A stretch of DNA of 64,000 nt from positions 1 to 64,000 of the forward strand of contig PEQN01000003.1 of assembly GCA_002786225.1 (NCBI GenBank). Reading direction: 5' to 3'. Shown here one piece after another: positions 49,822 through 61,464 of the stretch (its first letter is position 1; every line of letters begins with the position of its first letter). This DNA comes from Leptospira sp. Lineage in GTDB: Bacteria; Spirochaetota; Leptospiria; Leptospirales; Leptospiraceae. Position numbers and translations under genes: made by a program. The notes beneath the pieces were generated by a model. The model was given only the letters and a program-made list of their open reading frames with translations, was not told where the DNA came from and made no database searches.

Positions 49822-51209
49822 GATTTTGATCCCCCAAGAAGAACTCTAGTACGAACGTAGGGTCCACCAGCATCAACTTTGGCAGGCTGTCCCTTACCAC
49901 AATATCCTGATCCCAAATCCCATTTGAATTCTTTAGAAACCATATCTACATTTTGCAAAACATCAAAAGCTAGACCAGATACAGTTACACCTTTTAGGAG
50001 TTTGGTGATCTTTCCATTCTCAATGCGGTAAGCTTTCTGCACAGCAAACATAAATTCTCCCGTAGAATCAGCCTGCCCATTTTGAGCACCCTCCAAGAAA
50101 TATCCATCTTTGGTTGATTGAATCATTTCGTCCAAAGAAGAATTTCCTGGGTGAAGATAAGTATTCCTCATACGTATCAAAGGTTGATCGGAGTATTCCC
50201 AGGCTCTTGCGGAACCAGTTGGCTTTACACCAAATAAACTGGCTGTTTCACGATTGTGTAAATAGGACTTCAAAATCCCATCTTCGATGATAATTGTTTT
50301 TTCCGTAAAAATTCCTTCATCATCCACAGGAAGAGTTCCTCCTGCTCCCTCGTAGTATTCAGAAATTCCACTATCCGAAAGACTAACTAAATCAGATGCA
50401 ACTCTTGTGTTTATTTTTCCTTTTGCAACCGATCCTGATAACACAAAATCAGCTTCGACGGTATGTCCTATCGCTTCATGTACAAGTAGTCCAACAATAG
50501 AAGGGGAAAGAATCACTGTTGACATTCCACCTTCTGGAAATTTAGAATCTAGAAGATCTATAGCGGTTTTGATAGCATCCTGAGTGAACTGTTCAGGTGC
50601 TCTATCCCGGAATAGACAATCCCAACCACCTGTAACCCCTGAGCTTTCACCACCCATTTGTATGCTTCCATCTTGTGAGGCTGTAGCACTTACTCGAAAT
50701 TCAGGTCTTACCAAACTAAAACTTACATCTACTCCATCAGTAGTAACAATTGTTTTATCTTCAAATATTTCGGAATAACCAACACCGACAGATTGAATTT
50801 TGGAAGATGCATGATTTGCTTTTTTTTGGGTCTCATACACAAGGGCTATTTTTTCTTCTATGCTTCGTGAAGAAATGTCCTCCACTCCTTTACCTGGAAA
50901 ATTACCTATGGCTAAATTTCCCTTAGCCAAATTTAAAATTTTATCTTTGCGAAAAGGAGCAGAACTCTTAGCTGAATTTTTGGCATTGGTGAGTGCATTT
51001 CGGATACTAGTCTTATCTAATTCGCTTGTAAAAGCAAAACCCCAGGATCCATCAACGAGTACTCGAACACCTACGCCTGATCTTTTTTTAACAGATGAAT
51101 TTTCGACGCGCTCTTTTTCAGCATAAAAACTTCTAGATTCTTTCTTGTGGTAACGAAGTTCAACAAAACCATCTTCGTCCTTGATACATTCTTTGAGTAA
51201 ATCTCTCAT
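49818..51209 (-). CDS. tldD: TldD-type metalloprotease catalytic subunit
   Basis: This 463-residue protein carries the zinc-binding HEAIGH (244-249) characteristic of TldD and the C-terminal DLGSGYCGKGQPAKVDAGGP with the conserved Cys. GGAG lies before the ATG. It is coupled to pmbA downstream. No peptide precursor gene is evident nearby, so general proteolysis is the likelier role. Confidence 0.93.
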   Translation of the reverse strand: MRDLLKECIKDEDGFVELRYHKKESRSFYAEKERVENSSVKKRSGVGVRVLVDGSWGFAFTSELDKTSIRNALTNAKNSAKSSAPFRKDKILNLAKGNLAIGNFPGKGVEDISSRSIEEKIALVYETQKKANHASSKIQSVGVGYSEIFEDKTIVTTDGVDVSFSLVRPEFRVSATASQDGSIQMGGESSGVTGGWDCLFRDRAPEQFTQDAIKTAIDLLDSKFPEGGMSTVILSPSIVGLLVHEAIGHTVEADFVLSGSVAKGKINTRVASDLVSLSDSGISEYYEGAGGTLPVDDEGIFTEKTIIIEDGILKSYLHNRETASLFGVKPTGSARAWEYSDQPLIRMRNTYLHPGNSSLDEMIQSTKDGYFLEGAQNGQADSTGEFMFAVQKAYRIENGKITKLLKGVTVSGLAFDVLQNVDMVSKEFKWDLGSGYCGKGQPAKVDAGGPYVRTRVLLGGSKS

Positions 51210-51210
51210 T

Positions 51211-52218
51211 TTAAATCTCCTTGATTTTGGAATCGAAATAATCTAATAAAATTCTACTTAACCATCTTCCTTCAGGAATTTGGGGGCTAGAATCTGTTAA
51301 AAATCCTACATGCCCACCTTTTTTGGTTAATACTGATTTGATATTGGGAAATTTATGCCATTGAACCTTATGCCAAATTTTGACTGGAACAACTGGATCA
51401 TCCTCTGCATGGATGACGATTCCTTCATTTCGAATTTTTGAAATGAAATGAATAGAGGAGCATTTATTATAATAATCCAACACGTCCTTATAGCCACTCA
51501 GTGGTGCAGTTACAAAATCATCAAAATCAAAAAAAGTTTTCGCTTTAACAGCACGTAATTCCATTTCGGGAGGCATAGAGTAGATTCCTGATTTTACTTT
51601 TTTGTGTAAAGTATCGAGAAAATGCTTTCGGTAAAAACGTGCCTTAGGTGAATCTATAAACTCACAGGATTTTTTCAAATCAAGAGGAGGAGAAACAGCC
51701 GAAAAATATTTGGCGATATGCCTTCTATTTTCCCCAAAGTATTTCAAAATCAAATTTGCAGAAAGGGAAAAACCAGAAACAATTAATTTCTTTGAGAATT
51801 TTTTCTCCATAAAAAGTAAAACTGCTTCCACATCTTTGGACATACCAGCGTTGTACGGCTTAGAGGCAAAACCCCAACCCCTTCCACAATTTCTCATATT
51901 CATTCGAACTACACCATATCCTCTTTCTAAAGCATTTTTAGAAGTAGAAATCATATAATGACTATCTGAACTTCCCTCCATACCATGGATTAGAAGAATA
52001 TAATAGCCGTTAAAAGGTTTTAAACTGTGGACTGAAGTATGTTCTAAAGGAGGATTGTGCTCTAAAACTAGGAAATCCCCACTTTGGTCATTTGTAGGGA
52101 GATAGATTTCTTCATAAGGGAAGTGACTTCGCAAAGTATTGCTAGGTGGAAACAGTGCATTGTAAATTGTCTGAACATGTTTGCCACCTAAAAATCTTTT
52201 AGGTCGAAATACTTCCAT
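51211..52218 (-). CDS. YheT-like alpha/beta hydrolase
   Basis: The 335-residue protein matches the YheT/ABHD1-3 family: GGKHVQTIYNALFP at the N-terminus, LLIHGMEGSSDSHYM with the oxyanion site, RMNMRNCGRG, the nucleophile elbow SGFSLSANL (Ser151), an Asp in HAEDDPVVP, and His in KKGGHVGFL. The triad is complete. Substrates are probably lipids or other esters. It follows clpP on the same strand. Confidence 0.88.
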   Translation of the reverse strand: MEVFRPKRFLGGKHVQTIYNALFPPSNTLRSHFPYEEIYLPTNDQSGDFLVLEHNPPLEHTSVHSLKPFNGYYILLIHGMEGSSDSHYMISTSKNALERGYGVVRMNMRNCGRGWGFASKPYNAGMSKDVEAVLLFMEKKFSKKLIVSGFSLSANLILKYFGENRRHIAKYFSAVSPPLDLKKSCEFIDSPKARFYRKHFLDTLHKKVKSGIYSMPPEMELRAVKAKTFFDFDDFVTAPLSGYKDVLDYYNKCSSIHFISKIRNEGIVIHAEDDPVVPVKIWHKVQWHKFPNIKSVLTKKGGHVGFLTDSSPQIPEGRWLSRILLDYFDSKIKEI

Positions 52219-52233
52219 TTCTACAGAAAGTTA

Positions 52234-52830
52234 TTAAGATAGGTCAATCTTATCTGCTAGAACATCTACTATGCCATAAGCTATAGCTTCTTGGGCATCC
52301 ATATAGTAGTCACGATCCGTATCTTCTACCATTTGCTCATAGGTCTTTCCACAAGCTTCGGCAAGGATATGATTTAACTTCTCTTTGGTTTTTAGAATCT
52401 CTTCAGCATGAATTTGAATATCTGTTGCAGGTGCTACAATTTGTCCACCTATTGAAGGTTGGTGAATCATCACCTTAGCACTTGGCCAGATTGATCGCTT
52501 GCCTTTTTCACCAGCTGCAAGCAGAAGAGAGCCCATAGAAGCAGCCATACCCATGCATACAGTAATAACAGGTGATTTAATCATTTTCATAGTATCATAG
52601 ATACACATTCCAGAAGTTATCACACCACCTGGAGAGTTTATGAAAAATGTAATTGGTTCACCAGGATTTTCCATCTCAAGATACAATAATTTATTTACAA
52701 TGTCCTTGGCTGATTCGTCCATAACCGCTCCCCAGAGAAAGATCTTTCTTTTCTCGAGAAATTTCTTTTGAATTTTCTTATCAGACATCATATGGCCTAT
52801 GGCCTCAGTAATTTCTTCTGTCTCTGGCAT
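52234..52830 (-). CDS. clpP: ATP-dependent Clp protease proteolytic subunit ClpP
   Basis: ClpP is the serine-protease barrel that works with Clp ATPases. Its triad is visible: Ser98 in MAASMGS, His123 in MIHQP, and Asp170 in EDTDRD. The 198-residue length is normal. The N-terminus is longer than the processed E. coli form and lacks the usual processing-site appearance, so it may be one of several ClpP paralogues, as in Leptospira. AAGGA precedes the ATG. Confidence 0.95.
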   Translation of the reverse strand: MPETEEITEAIGHMMSDKKIQKKFLEKRKIFLWGAVMDESAKDIVNKLLYLEMENPGEPITFFINSPGGVITSGMCIYDTMKMIKSPVITVCMGMAASMGSLLLAAGEKGKRSIWPSAKVMIHQPSIGGQIVAPATDIQIHAEEILKTKEKLNHILAEACGKTYEQMVEDTDRDYYMDAQEAIAYGIVDVLADKIDLS

Positions 52831-52848
52831 AAAATTTTCCTTTCCTTA

Positions 52849-53307
52849 TTATTCCATTCTTTTGGGTCTTAGTTTCCAGAAAACCCCAATACACAAAAAT
52901 AAGGAAAAACTAATATGGAAAACTCGAAGAACATCTAAGGGAGGTATCTTCCCATTTTGAAATCGAGATTCCTTTATTTGATTCCATAACTCTTGTGTTT
53001 CTTTTTCTACTGGAAGATTAGACCCATCTTCTTCTTTAAATTTCAAAATCTGGGAATCCTTGCGTAGAAAATAATAGCGCCTTGCTTCCTTTTCTAGTAG
53101 AATTGAGTCTACAGAACTCATCTTTTGTCTTTCAAGTAGATTATTCTTTTCCTCTTCTAATCTATCTACTTCAAATTGAATCTTTTCGAGCTCTAAACCA
53201 AGCTGCCTCCGTTCAAAATAACCTTTATCTCCTAAAAGAATTTGGTAACTCAAATAGGAGATAAGAATTATAGTAAAAGTAGCTATCCATTGAAACTTAT
53301 CACTCAC
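52849..53307 (-). CDS. FtsB/DivIC-like division protein with extra C-terminal helix
   Basis: The 152-residue protein has an N-terminal TM helix (about 8-26), a coiled coil (about 33-75) and a YYFLRKDSQILKFKEE segment typical of septum-formation initiators FtsB/DivIC. It sits directly after eno, a position commonly held by ftsB. The C-terminus has a second hydrophobic helix (about 128-146) not expected in this family. The start is GTG. Confidence 0.75.
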   Translation of the reverse strand: MSDKFQWIATFTIILISYLSYQILLGDKGYFERRQLGLELEKIQFEVDRLEEEKNNLLERQKMSSVDSILLEKEARRYYFLRKDSQILKFKEEDGSNLPVEKETQELWNQIKESRFQNGKIPPLDVLRVFHISFSLFLCIGVFWKLRPKRME

Positions 53308-53332
53308 TCTTTTAACTTCGGAGATTTTGTAA

Positions 53333-54637
<1,305 letters not shown>

Positions 54638-54707
54638 CTATTTGTCAAAGGACAGTATGTGCTTAGAAAGATTTCTATCTACGTTTTTTTTAGGTGGATT
54701 TTTGTTT

Positions 54708-54736
54708 TTGCAGTTTCTTTTCCCATGTTTGATACA
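54708..54736 (+). promoter_or_regulatory. Possible sigma70-type promoter for lepA
   Basis: TTGCAG (54708-54713) and GATACA (54731-54736) are 17 nt apart in the eno-lepA divergent gap. The -10 box is a poor match, so this is a weak prediction. Confidence 0.25.
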
Positions 54737-54759
54737 AATCTGTATTTAGAGGGCTAAAA

Positions 54760-56565
54760 TTGGAAGATAGACAAGAATATATAAGGAATTTTTCCATCAT
54801 TGCTCACGTTGACCATGGGAAATCAACCTTGGCAGATCGACTTTTAGAGATCGGCTTAGTTACAAACAATAGAACAAAAAAAGATCAAATTTTAGATTCC
54901 ATGGATATAGAAAGAGAGCGTGGAATTACAATTAAGGCTAATAATGCATCCTTTGATTATTTAGCGAAAAACGGAAAAACCTATCACCTGAATCTTATCG
55001 ATACACCTGGGCACGTTGATTTTAATTATGAGGTTTCAAGATCCTTACTAGCCTGTGAAGGGGTTCTCTTAATCGTTGATGCAAGTCAAGGAGTGGAAGC
55101 ACAAACCCTTGCTAATCTTTATTTGGCGATGGAACTTAATCTAAGAATCATTCCTGTAATGAATAAAATTGACCTCCCATCAGCAGATATTGAAAAAACA
55201 AAAATTTTAATTGAAGAAGCACTTGGTCTAGATGCAGAAGAAGCGATAGCTATATCGGCTAAAACTGGACTAAATGTCCAGGAAGTATTAGAGGCAATCA
55301 CGAAACTTATACCACCACCTAAGGGTTCCAAGGCAAAACCTTTAAAGGCCCTAGTTTATGATTCCTTTTTTGATAATTATATGGGAGTTGTTGCCAAACT
55401 AAGACTCTTTGATGGTCAAGTAAAGAAGGGTGATACTATTTTATTCATGAATGCTGGTAAAGATTTTCATGTGACTGAAGTGGGAATCAACCGATTAAAA
55501 TTATTAGAAACCGACCATCTAGAAGCTGGAGATGTTGGCTATGTAGTCGCTGGAATTAAGAAGGTCTCAGATGCTAAGACAGGTGATACAGTTACCTTAA
55601 AAAATAACCAGGCGGACCAAGCAGTTCAAGGTTTTAAAGATGCAAAACCCATGGTTTTTGCAGGTTTGTTTCCAATCAATGGAGAAGATTTTGATACCCT
55701 TGTTGATGCAATAGAGAAATTAAAACTCAATGATTCTGCAATTATTTTCGAAAGAGAAAATTCGAATGCACTCGGATTTGGATTTCGAGTTGGTTACCTA
55801 GGACTTCTTCATATGGAAATAGTCCAAGAGAGATTAGAAAGAGAATTTAATTTAGATCTAATTACCACTGCACCATCTGTAAAATATCGCCTAACCGATC
55901 CAAAGGGAGTTACTCATGAAATTGATAACCCTTCCAAATTCCCTGAACAACAATTTATTATCAAAAGTGAAGAGCCCTATGTTAAAGCGACTATCATTTC
56001 ACCAGATGAATATGTTGGGAATATTATGGCTCTTGTGATGGATAAGAGAGGATTGCATATGGATACAATCTATTTGTCTACAGATAAAGTTCAACTTACA
56101 TATGAGCTCCCTCTATCAGAACTAATATTTGAATTTTATGATAAATTAAAATCTTATACCAAAGGTTATGCATCTCTTGATTATGAAGAAGTCGGATATA
56201 GAGAATCTAAACTAGTGAAGATGGAAATTCTTGTAAATGGGGAAAATGTAGATGCACTTTCCACTATAGTACACAAATCAAAGGCTGATGATAGAGGAAG
56301 ATCTATTATTGAAAAGTTAAAAGAAATTATTCCCAAACAACAGTTTATGATTGCAATCCAAGCTGCAATTGGTGCAAAAGTAATAGCTCGCGAAAGCATT
56401 TCAGCCCTTCGTAAAAATGTTACAGCAAAATGTTATGGTGGAGATATCAGTCGGAAGAAAAAACTTTTAGAAAAACAAAAGGAAGGAAAGAAGAGAATGA
56501 AACAGATTGGCTCTGTGGAAATTCCCCAAGAAGCCTTCCTTGCAGTTCTCAAGACAGGTGACTAA
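54760..56565 (+). CDS. lepA: Translation elongation factor 4 (LepA)
   Basis: LepA is a ribosome-dependent GTPase related to EF-G. G motifs are [25 protein letters not shown] and NKIDLPSAD; the C-terminus has the LepA-specific [24 protein letters not shown] region. The 601-residue length is normal. The TTG start at 54760 has AGAGGG upstream, and no nearby ATG fits the conserved N-terminus. The 3' end overlaps the next gene. Confidence 0.97.
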   Translation: MEDRQEYIRNFSIIAHVDHGKSTLADRLLEIGLVTNNRTKKDQILDSMDIERERGITIKANNASFDYLAKNGKTYHLNLIDTPGHVDFNYEVSRSLLACEGVLLIVDASQGVEAQTLANLYLAMELNLRIIPVMNKIDLPSADIEKTKILIEEALGLDAEEAIAISAKTGLNVQEVLEAITKLIPPPKGSKAKPLKALVYDSFFDNYMGVVAKLRLFDGQVKKGDTILFMNAGKDFHVTEVGINRLKLLETDHLEAGDVGYVVAGIKKVSDAKTGDTVTLKNNQADQAVQGFKDAKPMVFAGLFPINGEDFDTLVDAIEKLKLNDSAIIFERENSNALGFGFRVGYLGLLHMEIVQERLEREFNLDLITTAPSVKYRLTDPKGVTHEIDNPSKFPEQQFIIKSEEPYVKATIISPDEYVGNIMALVMDKRGLHMDTIYLSTDKVQLTYELPLSELIFEFYDKLKSYTKGYASLDYEEVGYRESKLVKMEILVNGENVDALSTIVHKSKADDRGRSIIEKLKEIIPKQQFMIAIQAAIGAKVIARESISALRKNVTAKCYGGDISRKKKLLEKQKEGKKRMKQIGSVEIPQEAFLAVLKTGD

Positions 56566-57646
56566 ACCATTCCATTCTTTTCTGCAGCCTCCCAATTTAA
56601 AGATAGAGTTTTGGAGGAAATGCAATGGTTTTGAAATTTACATCCAAAGAGAAGATTTTTCTTTCTTGAGCCTTGGCTCTAAAATGAGAAGAATACAAGG
56701 ATTTCTCAATTTAGATACTAAGTTACCTATTTTAATCCAGGGTTCGTTAGGTTCTAACTTTTTAACAAGCTTTGCTCTTGCTTTATCACTTCATGGATTC
56801 TCTGTATTTGTTCTTGCAAAAACGTACGAACTGTCTCCCCATAGCTTAAATTTTTATCTCTTAAAAAAATATTCAAAAGAGTTATACTTTGGTTCCAATA
56901 AAGTTCTTGAATTTACTAAGGATCAAATATGCAAAAAATATCCAGACATCCAAGTAATTCCAAAATACGGATTTAGTAGAGAAGGGGAATTCGGCTATGA
57001 AAGTTTATGGAAGCAGATAACTTGCTATCCGATTGTCAATCAAAATGAAAATTTGATTGTTAAAAAAAAATCTGAAACATTAAATTCTGAATCTGAATCT
57101 TCTTTTTTTGATACTATCGTATTAGATATTGGCTCTGGCTTAAGTTACCTTTCCGCAGCTAATTACTTTCAGACACTCAATACTAAAATATTAGGAGTTT
57201 GCATTGGTGAATCAAAAACATCCTGGCTAAGAAATTTACCTGAGAGAATGATTCAACTTGGTTGGGATGAAAAGCAAAGAAGCATAATTAAAATACCAAA
57301 AGATCATTTAGTAAATCCAGTGATTCTTCCTAAATTTGCAGAGACTAATGATTTACTTTTAGATTTTATTAAAGATATTTACCGAGATTCACATTACAAA
57401 CTCAGATTGGAGCCAATCTATTCAGCTAAAACTCTTTTCACTTTACTTTATTATCTAAATGATCAAAGTTTATATAAATATAAAATTCATAAAATAATTC
57501 GAAATGTTGATTTGCAATTTAAAGAAAAATTATTTCAATCCCCTCAAAGAAAAATTCTATATATCCACCAAGGTGGATTATTATCTTGGTACAAACTCTT
57601 TGCCTTAGCCGACGAAAATAGTAACAATAATCATAGTACTTTTTAA
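56558..57646 (+). CDS. ACC deaminase/D-cysteine desulfhydrase-like PLP-fold protein
   Basis: The 362-residue protein follows the fold-II PLP family: YIQREDFSF, a Lys in LGSKMRRIQ where GGNKxRKLE is usual, [16 protein letters not shown] where QSNHxRxTAA is usual, [13 protein letters not shown], and YIHQGGLL. The Lys and SN residues remain, but several active-site positions are changed, so the substrate may differ. The GTG at 56558 overlaps the lepA stop by 8 nt and is preferred; a TTG at 56507 is also in frame and would overlap lepA by 59 nt. Confidence 0.72.
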   Translation: MTKPFHSFLQPPNLKIEFWRKCNGFEIYIQREDFSFLSLGSKMRRIQGFLNLDTKLPILIQGSLGSNFLTSFALALSLHGFSVFVLAKTYELSPHSLNFYLLKKYSKELYFGSNKVLEFTKDQICKKYPDIQVIPKYGFSREGEFGYESLWKQITCYPIVNQNENLIVKKKSETLNSESESSFFDTIVLDIGSGLSYLSAANYFQTLNTKILGVCIGESKTSWLRNLPERMIQLGWDEKQRSIIKIPKDHLVNPVILPKFAETNDLLLDFIKDIYRDSHYKLRLEPIYSAKTLFTLLYYLNDQSLYKYKIHKIIRNVDLQFKEKLFQSPQRKILYIHQGGLLSWYKLFALADENSNNNHSTF

Positions 57647-57665
57647 AAATCTATAAATTCCTCTT

Positions 57666-58568
57666 ATGAAAACTTTTTCAATCATTATTCCTACATTCAA
57701 TAGAGCGCATACAATAATCAGAACACTAAATTCTGTCAAAATTCAAAATCTAAGTAAAGAAATAGAAGTAATCCTTGTAGATGATGGTTCAACAGACAAT
57801 ACAGCAACCGTAGTAAATAATTGGATTGAAAATAATAAGCTCGAAATTAAATACCTGAGTCAAACTCATCAAGGAGTCTCCAAGGCTCGTAACTTTGGAG
57901 TTTCTCAATCTAATGCAAATTGGATCTGTTTTCTTGACAGTGATGATGAGTGGTTAGCCAATAAATTGAAAAAACAACTTCAGTATATTTTAATAAATCC
58001 AAATATTAGAATTTTCCAAACTGAAGAAATTTGGTTTCGAAATGGGATTCGAGTCAATGCCCATAAAAAGCATAAGAAAATTTCAGGTAATATATTCCAA
58101 GAATCTTTATTACAATGTATGATTACAACATCTTCAGTAGCAATCCGTAGGGATCTTTGGCTCGAAAACCATGGTTTCGACACAAAACTTTCATCCTGTG
58201 AAGATTATGATCTTTGGCTTAGAATTACTTGCAAAGAGGAAATTGGATTATTGCCAGAAAATCTTTTGATTCGCTATGGTGGAGCTAAAGATCAACTTTC
58301 AATTATATATCCTGTTATGGATAGATTTAGGATTTATGCCATTATTAAGAATTGGAATATTTTCAATCAAAATCAAAAGTATTTGGCCCAGGAAGTTTTA
58401 TTCAAAAAATTAAGTATTCTAAAAACTGGTTTAGAGAAAAGAAATAAATCTACAGAAATGATTCATTATTTACTAACATGGACTAAAAATATTCTTATCC
58501 AAAAGCAAGTTAACTTGTTAGATAAAACATATTCAGAATACTTGTTAGATAACCAATTATGGACCTAA
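57666..58568 (+). CDS. Family 2 glycosyltransferase
   Basis: This GT-A fold enzyme of 300 residues begins SIIIPTFNRAHTIIRTLNSV and has the nucleotide-binding LVDDGSTDNT and the metal site FLDSDDEWLA, followed by SSCEDYDLWLRI. Such enzymes add sugars to LPS, exopolysaccharide or glycoproteins. There is no membrane anchor. It lies 19 bases after the PLP-fold gene and just upstream of the phosphatase lipoprotein, but no pathway link is evident. Confidence 0.88.
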   Translation: MKTFSIIIPTFNRAHTIIRTLNSVKIQNLSKEIEVILVDDGSTDNTATVVNNWIENNKLEIKYLSQTHQGVSKARNFGVSQSNANWICFLDSDDEWLANKLKKQLQYILINPNIRIFQTEEIWFRNGIRVNAHKKHKKISGNIFQESLLQCMITTSSVAIRRDLWLENHGFDTKLSSCEDYDLWLRITCKEEIGLLPENLLIRYGGAKDQLSIIYPVMDRFRIYAIIKNWNIFNQNQKYLAQEVLFKKLSILKTGLEKRNKSTEMIHYLLTWTKNILIQKQVNLLDKTYSEYLLDNQLWT

Positions 58569-58576
58569 GATTCAAT

Positions 58577-60649
58577 ATGAAATTATCAATTTTTCAGTTT
58601 TTAAAATTTCTATTTCTTGTATTTTTGCTATCTTGCTCAACCACAGATTCGACTAATTTTTCCGCTACTGGTGGATTATTAGATCTAAGAAATTATGAAA
58701 AGTTCTCAACAAATTCGATAGATTTAAATGTTGAATGGGAATTTCATTGGAATGAATTCATAGTTTCTAATAACCAAGAAAAGACAAATGATATAGGACA
58801 AGTGTTTATTAAAACACAAGAAAGTTGGGAAGGAAAAATTATCCAAGATATCTCAATACCAAGAGAGGGTTTTGCAAGTTATAAATTAAAGGTTTTATTG
58901 CCAGAGACCCTCCCTTTAGAAAGTCTTTGGATACAAATTCCAAGTATTGCCTCAAGTTACAGATTCTATGCTAATGAAATGCTATTACACAAGTCTGGTG
59001 TTGCATCAAGTTCATCAACTGATTCCAAAGGATATATTAAACCTCAAATTGTTGAAATAAAATTATCGCCGAAACAAAAAGATCTTACTTTAGTTTTCGA
59101 AATTGCAAATTACCAAAATGAATCTCCGGGATTCTGGCAAATTCCCAAATTAGGAATCTACTCAATAATTTTCAAGAAATACCAAACTGCAATAGGTATG
59201 GATCTTTTTTTCTTTGGTATCTTATTTATCATGGGATTCTACCATTTAGGAATTTATTTTTTCCACAGGTCAGAGAAAAGTATTTTGTTTTTTGCTCTCT
59301 TTTCATTCTTGATTGCAACAAGAACATCTTTAACAGGGGAAAGATTTATAATGGATTTACTTCCTGGAGTAGAGTGGGAATATTTTTTTAGATTGGAATT
59401 TTTGAGTTTCTTTCTTCTTCCAATCTCATTTTTAATTCTGATACAGGAATTATTTCCTAAGGAATCTAATTTCAAATTAACATTCCTCTTACTGCTCATT
59501 CATTTATTTTTTGCTGGTTTAACTTTTTTTCCTGTAGCAATTTTTACAAAATTTGCTCCACCTTTTCTTTTAGTATTGATATCGGTTTTATTTATTAGCT
59601 TATATATAATTCTTAAAGCATATATTAGAAAAAGACCTGATACTGGTTTATTACTCTTAGGTATTATACTTTTTTTATTTAGTGTAGCTTGGGATGTAGG
59701 AAGAGATTTTCTAAACTTAAGAGGGTTCACTATTTTACCCTTTGGATTCTTAGCCTTTGTATTTTCCCAAGCCTTGGTTCTTTCATCGAGACTTGCCTAT
59801 CATTTTGCAAAATCTAAAGCCTTGACTGAATCACTTCGCATAACAAATGAAGAACTGATGGAACTTAAGGATAAATTAGAAGAAAAAGTAAAAGATAGAA
59901 CTTCCGAGTTAAATGCCTCACTTAAACTCATTCATAGAGATTTAGCGATTGCTAAGAAAATCCAAGGAAAAATCATCCCAGGAGAAATGATAAGTCGATC
60001 CGATTTGGAGGTTCAATATCTTTATAAACCTCAAGATGAGGTTGGAGGTGATATTTTTGATATTTCAGAAATTAATAAAGATAGAATACGAATTTTTCTT
60101 GCAGATGCCTTGGGACATGGAATTCAAGCTGCTTTGCTTACTCTTGTTATTCGATCAGAATATGAAAATTTTAAACTTCTTCATTCTCCTGCTGATTGTT
60201 TAAAAAATTTTAGCGACCAATTCCATACAAAATTTCATTCCCTAAATACCTACTATTCTGCTGTTGTTATTGATATTATATTCTCAGAGCAAAAATTAAT
60301 TTATGCTTCTGCAGGTCATCCAAATCAAATACTTTGGAGAGATGGAAAATTAGAAGAAATCACTCAGACAGCCAGAATTACTGGTTTTGGAAAAGATATC
60401 CAAGTTAAAGAAAGAGAGCTACCGTTTCCACCGGGATCCAGAATGTTTCTTTTTACAGATGGGTTGTTTGAACAATTCAATGAGGAAAGAGAAATCTTTG
60501 GAGAAGAGAGAATCCAAAATATTGTTCTAAATCAAAGCAATTTAAGCTTAAGCTCAATAATGGCAGAAACAGAAAATCAATTGAACCATTTTTTAGTTGG
60601 TAATAAAGCCCAAGATGATATAACCTTTGTTGCCATAGAAAGAAAATAA
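58577..60649 (+). CDS. 7TM-DISM sensor SpoIIE-type phosphatase, putative lipoprotein
   Basis: The signal segment ends in lipobox FLLSC (Cys20). An extracytoplasmic carbohydrate-binding-like domain (about 30-195, with VEWEFHWNEF) precedes seven membrane helices (about 200-400; 7TMR-DISM layout), a coiled coil (about 415-450) and a PPM/SpoIIE phosphatase domain to the end, with EVGGDIFDI, FLADALGHGIQAAL, FLFTDGLFEQF and AQDDITFV. It probably senses an envelope ligand and dephosphorylates a STAS protein. The start at 58577 is preferred to 58559, which overlaps the glycosyltransferase and would displace the signal peptide. Confidence 0.9.
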   Translation: MKLSIFQFLKFLFLVFLLSCSTTDSTNFSATGGLLDLRNYEKFSTNSIDLNVEWEFHWNEFIVSNNQEKTNDIGQVFIKTQESWEGKIIQDISIPREGFASYKLKVLLPETLPLESLWIQIPSIASSYRFYANEMLLHKSGVASSSSTDSKGYIKPQIVEIKLSPKQKDLTLVFEIANYQNESPGFWQIPKLGIYSIIFKKYQTAIGMDLFFFGILFIMGFYHLGIYFFHRSEKSILFFALFSFLIATRTSLTGERFIMDLLPGVEWEYFFRLEFLSFFLLPISFLILIQELFPKESNFKLTFLLLLIHLFFAGLTFFPVAIFTKFAPPFLLVLISVLFISLYIILKAYIRKRPDTGLLLLGIILFLFSVAWDVGRDFLNLRGFTILPFGFLAFVFSQALVLSSRLAYHFAKSKALTESLRITNEELMELKDKLEEKVKDRTSELNASLKLIHRDLAIAKKIQGKIIPGEMISRSDLEVQYLYKPQDEVGGDIFDISEINKDRIRIFLADALGHGIQAALLTLVIRSEYENFKLLHSPADCLKNFSDQFHTKFHSLNTYYSAVVIDIIFSEQKLIYASAGHPNQILWRDGKLEEITQTARITGFGKDIQVKERELPFPPGSRMFLFTDGLFEQFNEEREIFGEERIQNIVLNQSNLSLSSIMAETENQLNHFLVGNKAQDDITFVAIERK

Positions 60650-60672
60650 AAAAGCCAGGCTTTCACCTGGCT
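60643..60672 (-). terminator. Rho-independent terminator of the sdh operon
   Basis: On the minus strand AGCCAGG pairs with CCTGGCT (complements of 60666-60672 and 60653-60659) around a 6-nt loop and is followed by a T-rich run (complement of 60643-60652). It lies about 50 bases after sdhB and overlaps the phosphatase gene stop. Confidence 0.85.
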
Positions 60673-60720
60673 CTTACTAGAATGGTTGATTTTCATTTAA
60701 CTAAGATTATAAAATGCTTC

Positions 60721-61464
60721 TTAAGCTAATAAATAATCCCTATTCATTCTAGTAATGTTTTCTACAGAGATTTCCTTTGGACAAACGGCATGGCACTCAT
60801 ATTGGTTAGTGCAATTTCCAAATCCTTCTGCATCCATGGCTTGAATCATTTTCTTAACTCTTGTCTTACGTTCAACTTGGCCCTGCGGCAGATAGGCAAG
60901 GTGAGAGACTTTAGCTGAGACAAACAGCATTGCGCTAGCATTCTTGCAGGATGCAACACAGGCTCCGCAACCAATACATGTTGCCGCATCCATAGCTAAG
61001 TCAGCATCTACTTTAGAAATAGGCATTGCATTCGCATCAGGAGCTCCTCCTGTATTGACAGATACAAAACCGCCAGATTGAATGATACGATCAAATGCGG
61101 ATCTATCAACCACCAAATCTTTGATCACAGGAAAAGCCTTAGCTCTCCAAGGCTCAATAAAGATGGTATCTCCGTCTTTAAATTTTCTCATATGAAGCTG
61201 GCAAGCAGTTGTTCCTTTCTGTCCACCATGAGCAACACCATTAATCATTAGATTGCAAGAGCCACAGATTCCTTCTCGGCAATCATGATCAAAAGCAATT
61301 GGATCTTCACCTTTTTTTGTTAGGTCATCATTAACAACATCTAACATTTCCAAGAAAGACATATGCTCATTAACATTATTTGCCTTGTATTCTTTGATTT
61401 CTCCTTTGGCATCTTTAGATTTTTGACGCCAAACTTTAAGAGTTAAATTCATATTTCCTGACAT
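60721..61464 (-). CDS. sdhB: Succinate dehydrogenase/fumarate reductase iron-sulfur subunit
   Basis: SdhB carries electrons from the flavoprotein to the quinone site. The N-terminal 2Fe-2S domain has [15 protein letters not shown] and a later Cys in TTACQLH; the C-terminal domain has [15 protein letters not shown] and [16 protein letters not shown] for the other two clusters. The 247-residue length is normal. Its ATG overlaps the sdhA stop (TAATG) after an AAGGAG site. Confidence 0.96.
   Translation of the reverse strand: MSGNMNLTLKVWRQKSKDAKGEIKEYKANNVNEHMSFLEMLDVVNDDLTKKGEDPIAFDHDCREGICGSCNLMINGVAHGGQKGTTACQLHMRKFKDGDTIFIEPWRAKAFPVIKDLVVDRSAFDRIIQSGGFVSVNTGGAPDANAMPISKVDADLAMDAATCIGCGACVASCKNASAMLFVSAKVSHLAYLPQGQVERKTRVKKMIQAMDAEGFGNCTNQYECHAVCPKEISVENITRMNRDYLLA

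Noticed and set aside
48560..51126. Several plus-strand open frames opposite pmbA and tldD
   Set aside because: They lie wholly inside well-supported genes on the other strand, have no ribosome sites or recognisable products, and are Ser/Pro-rich shadows.
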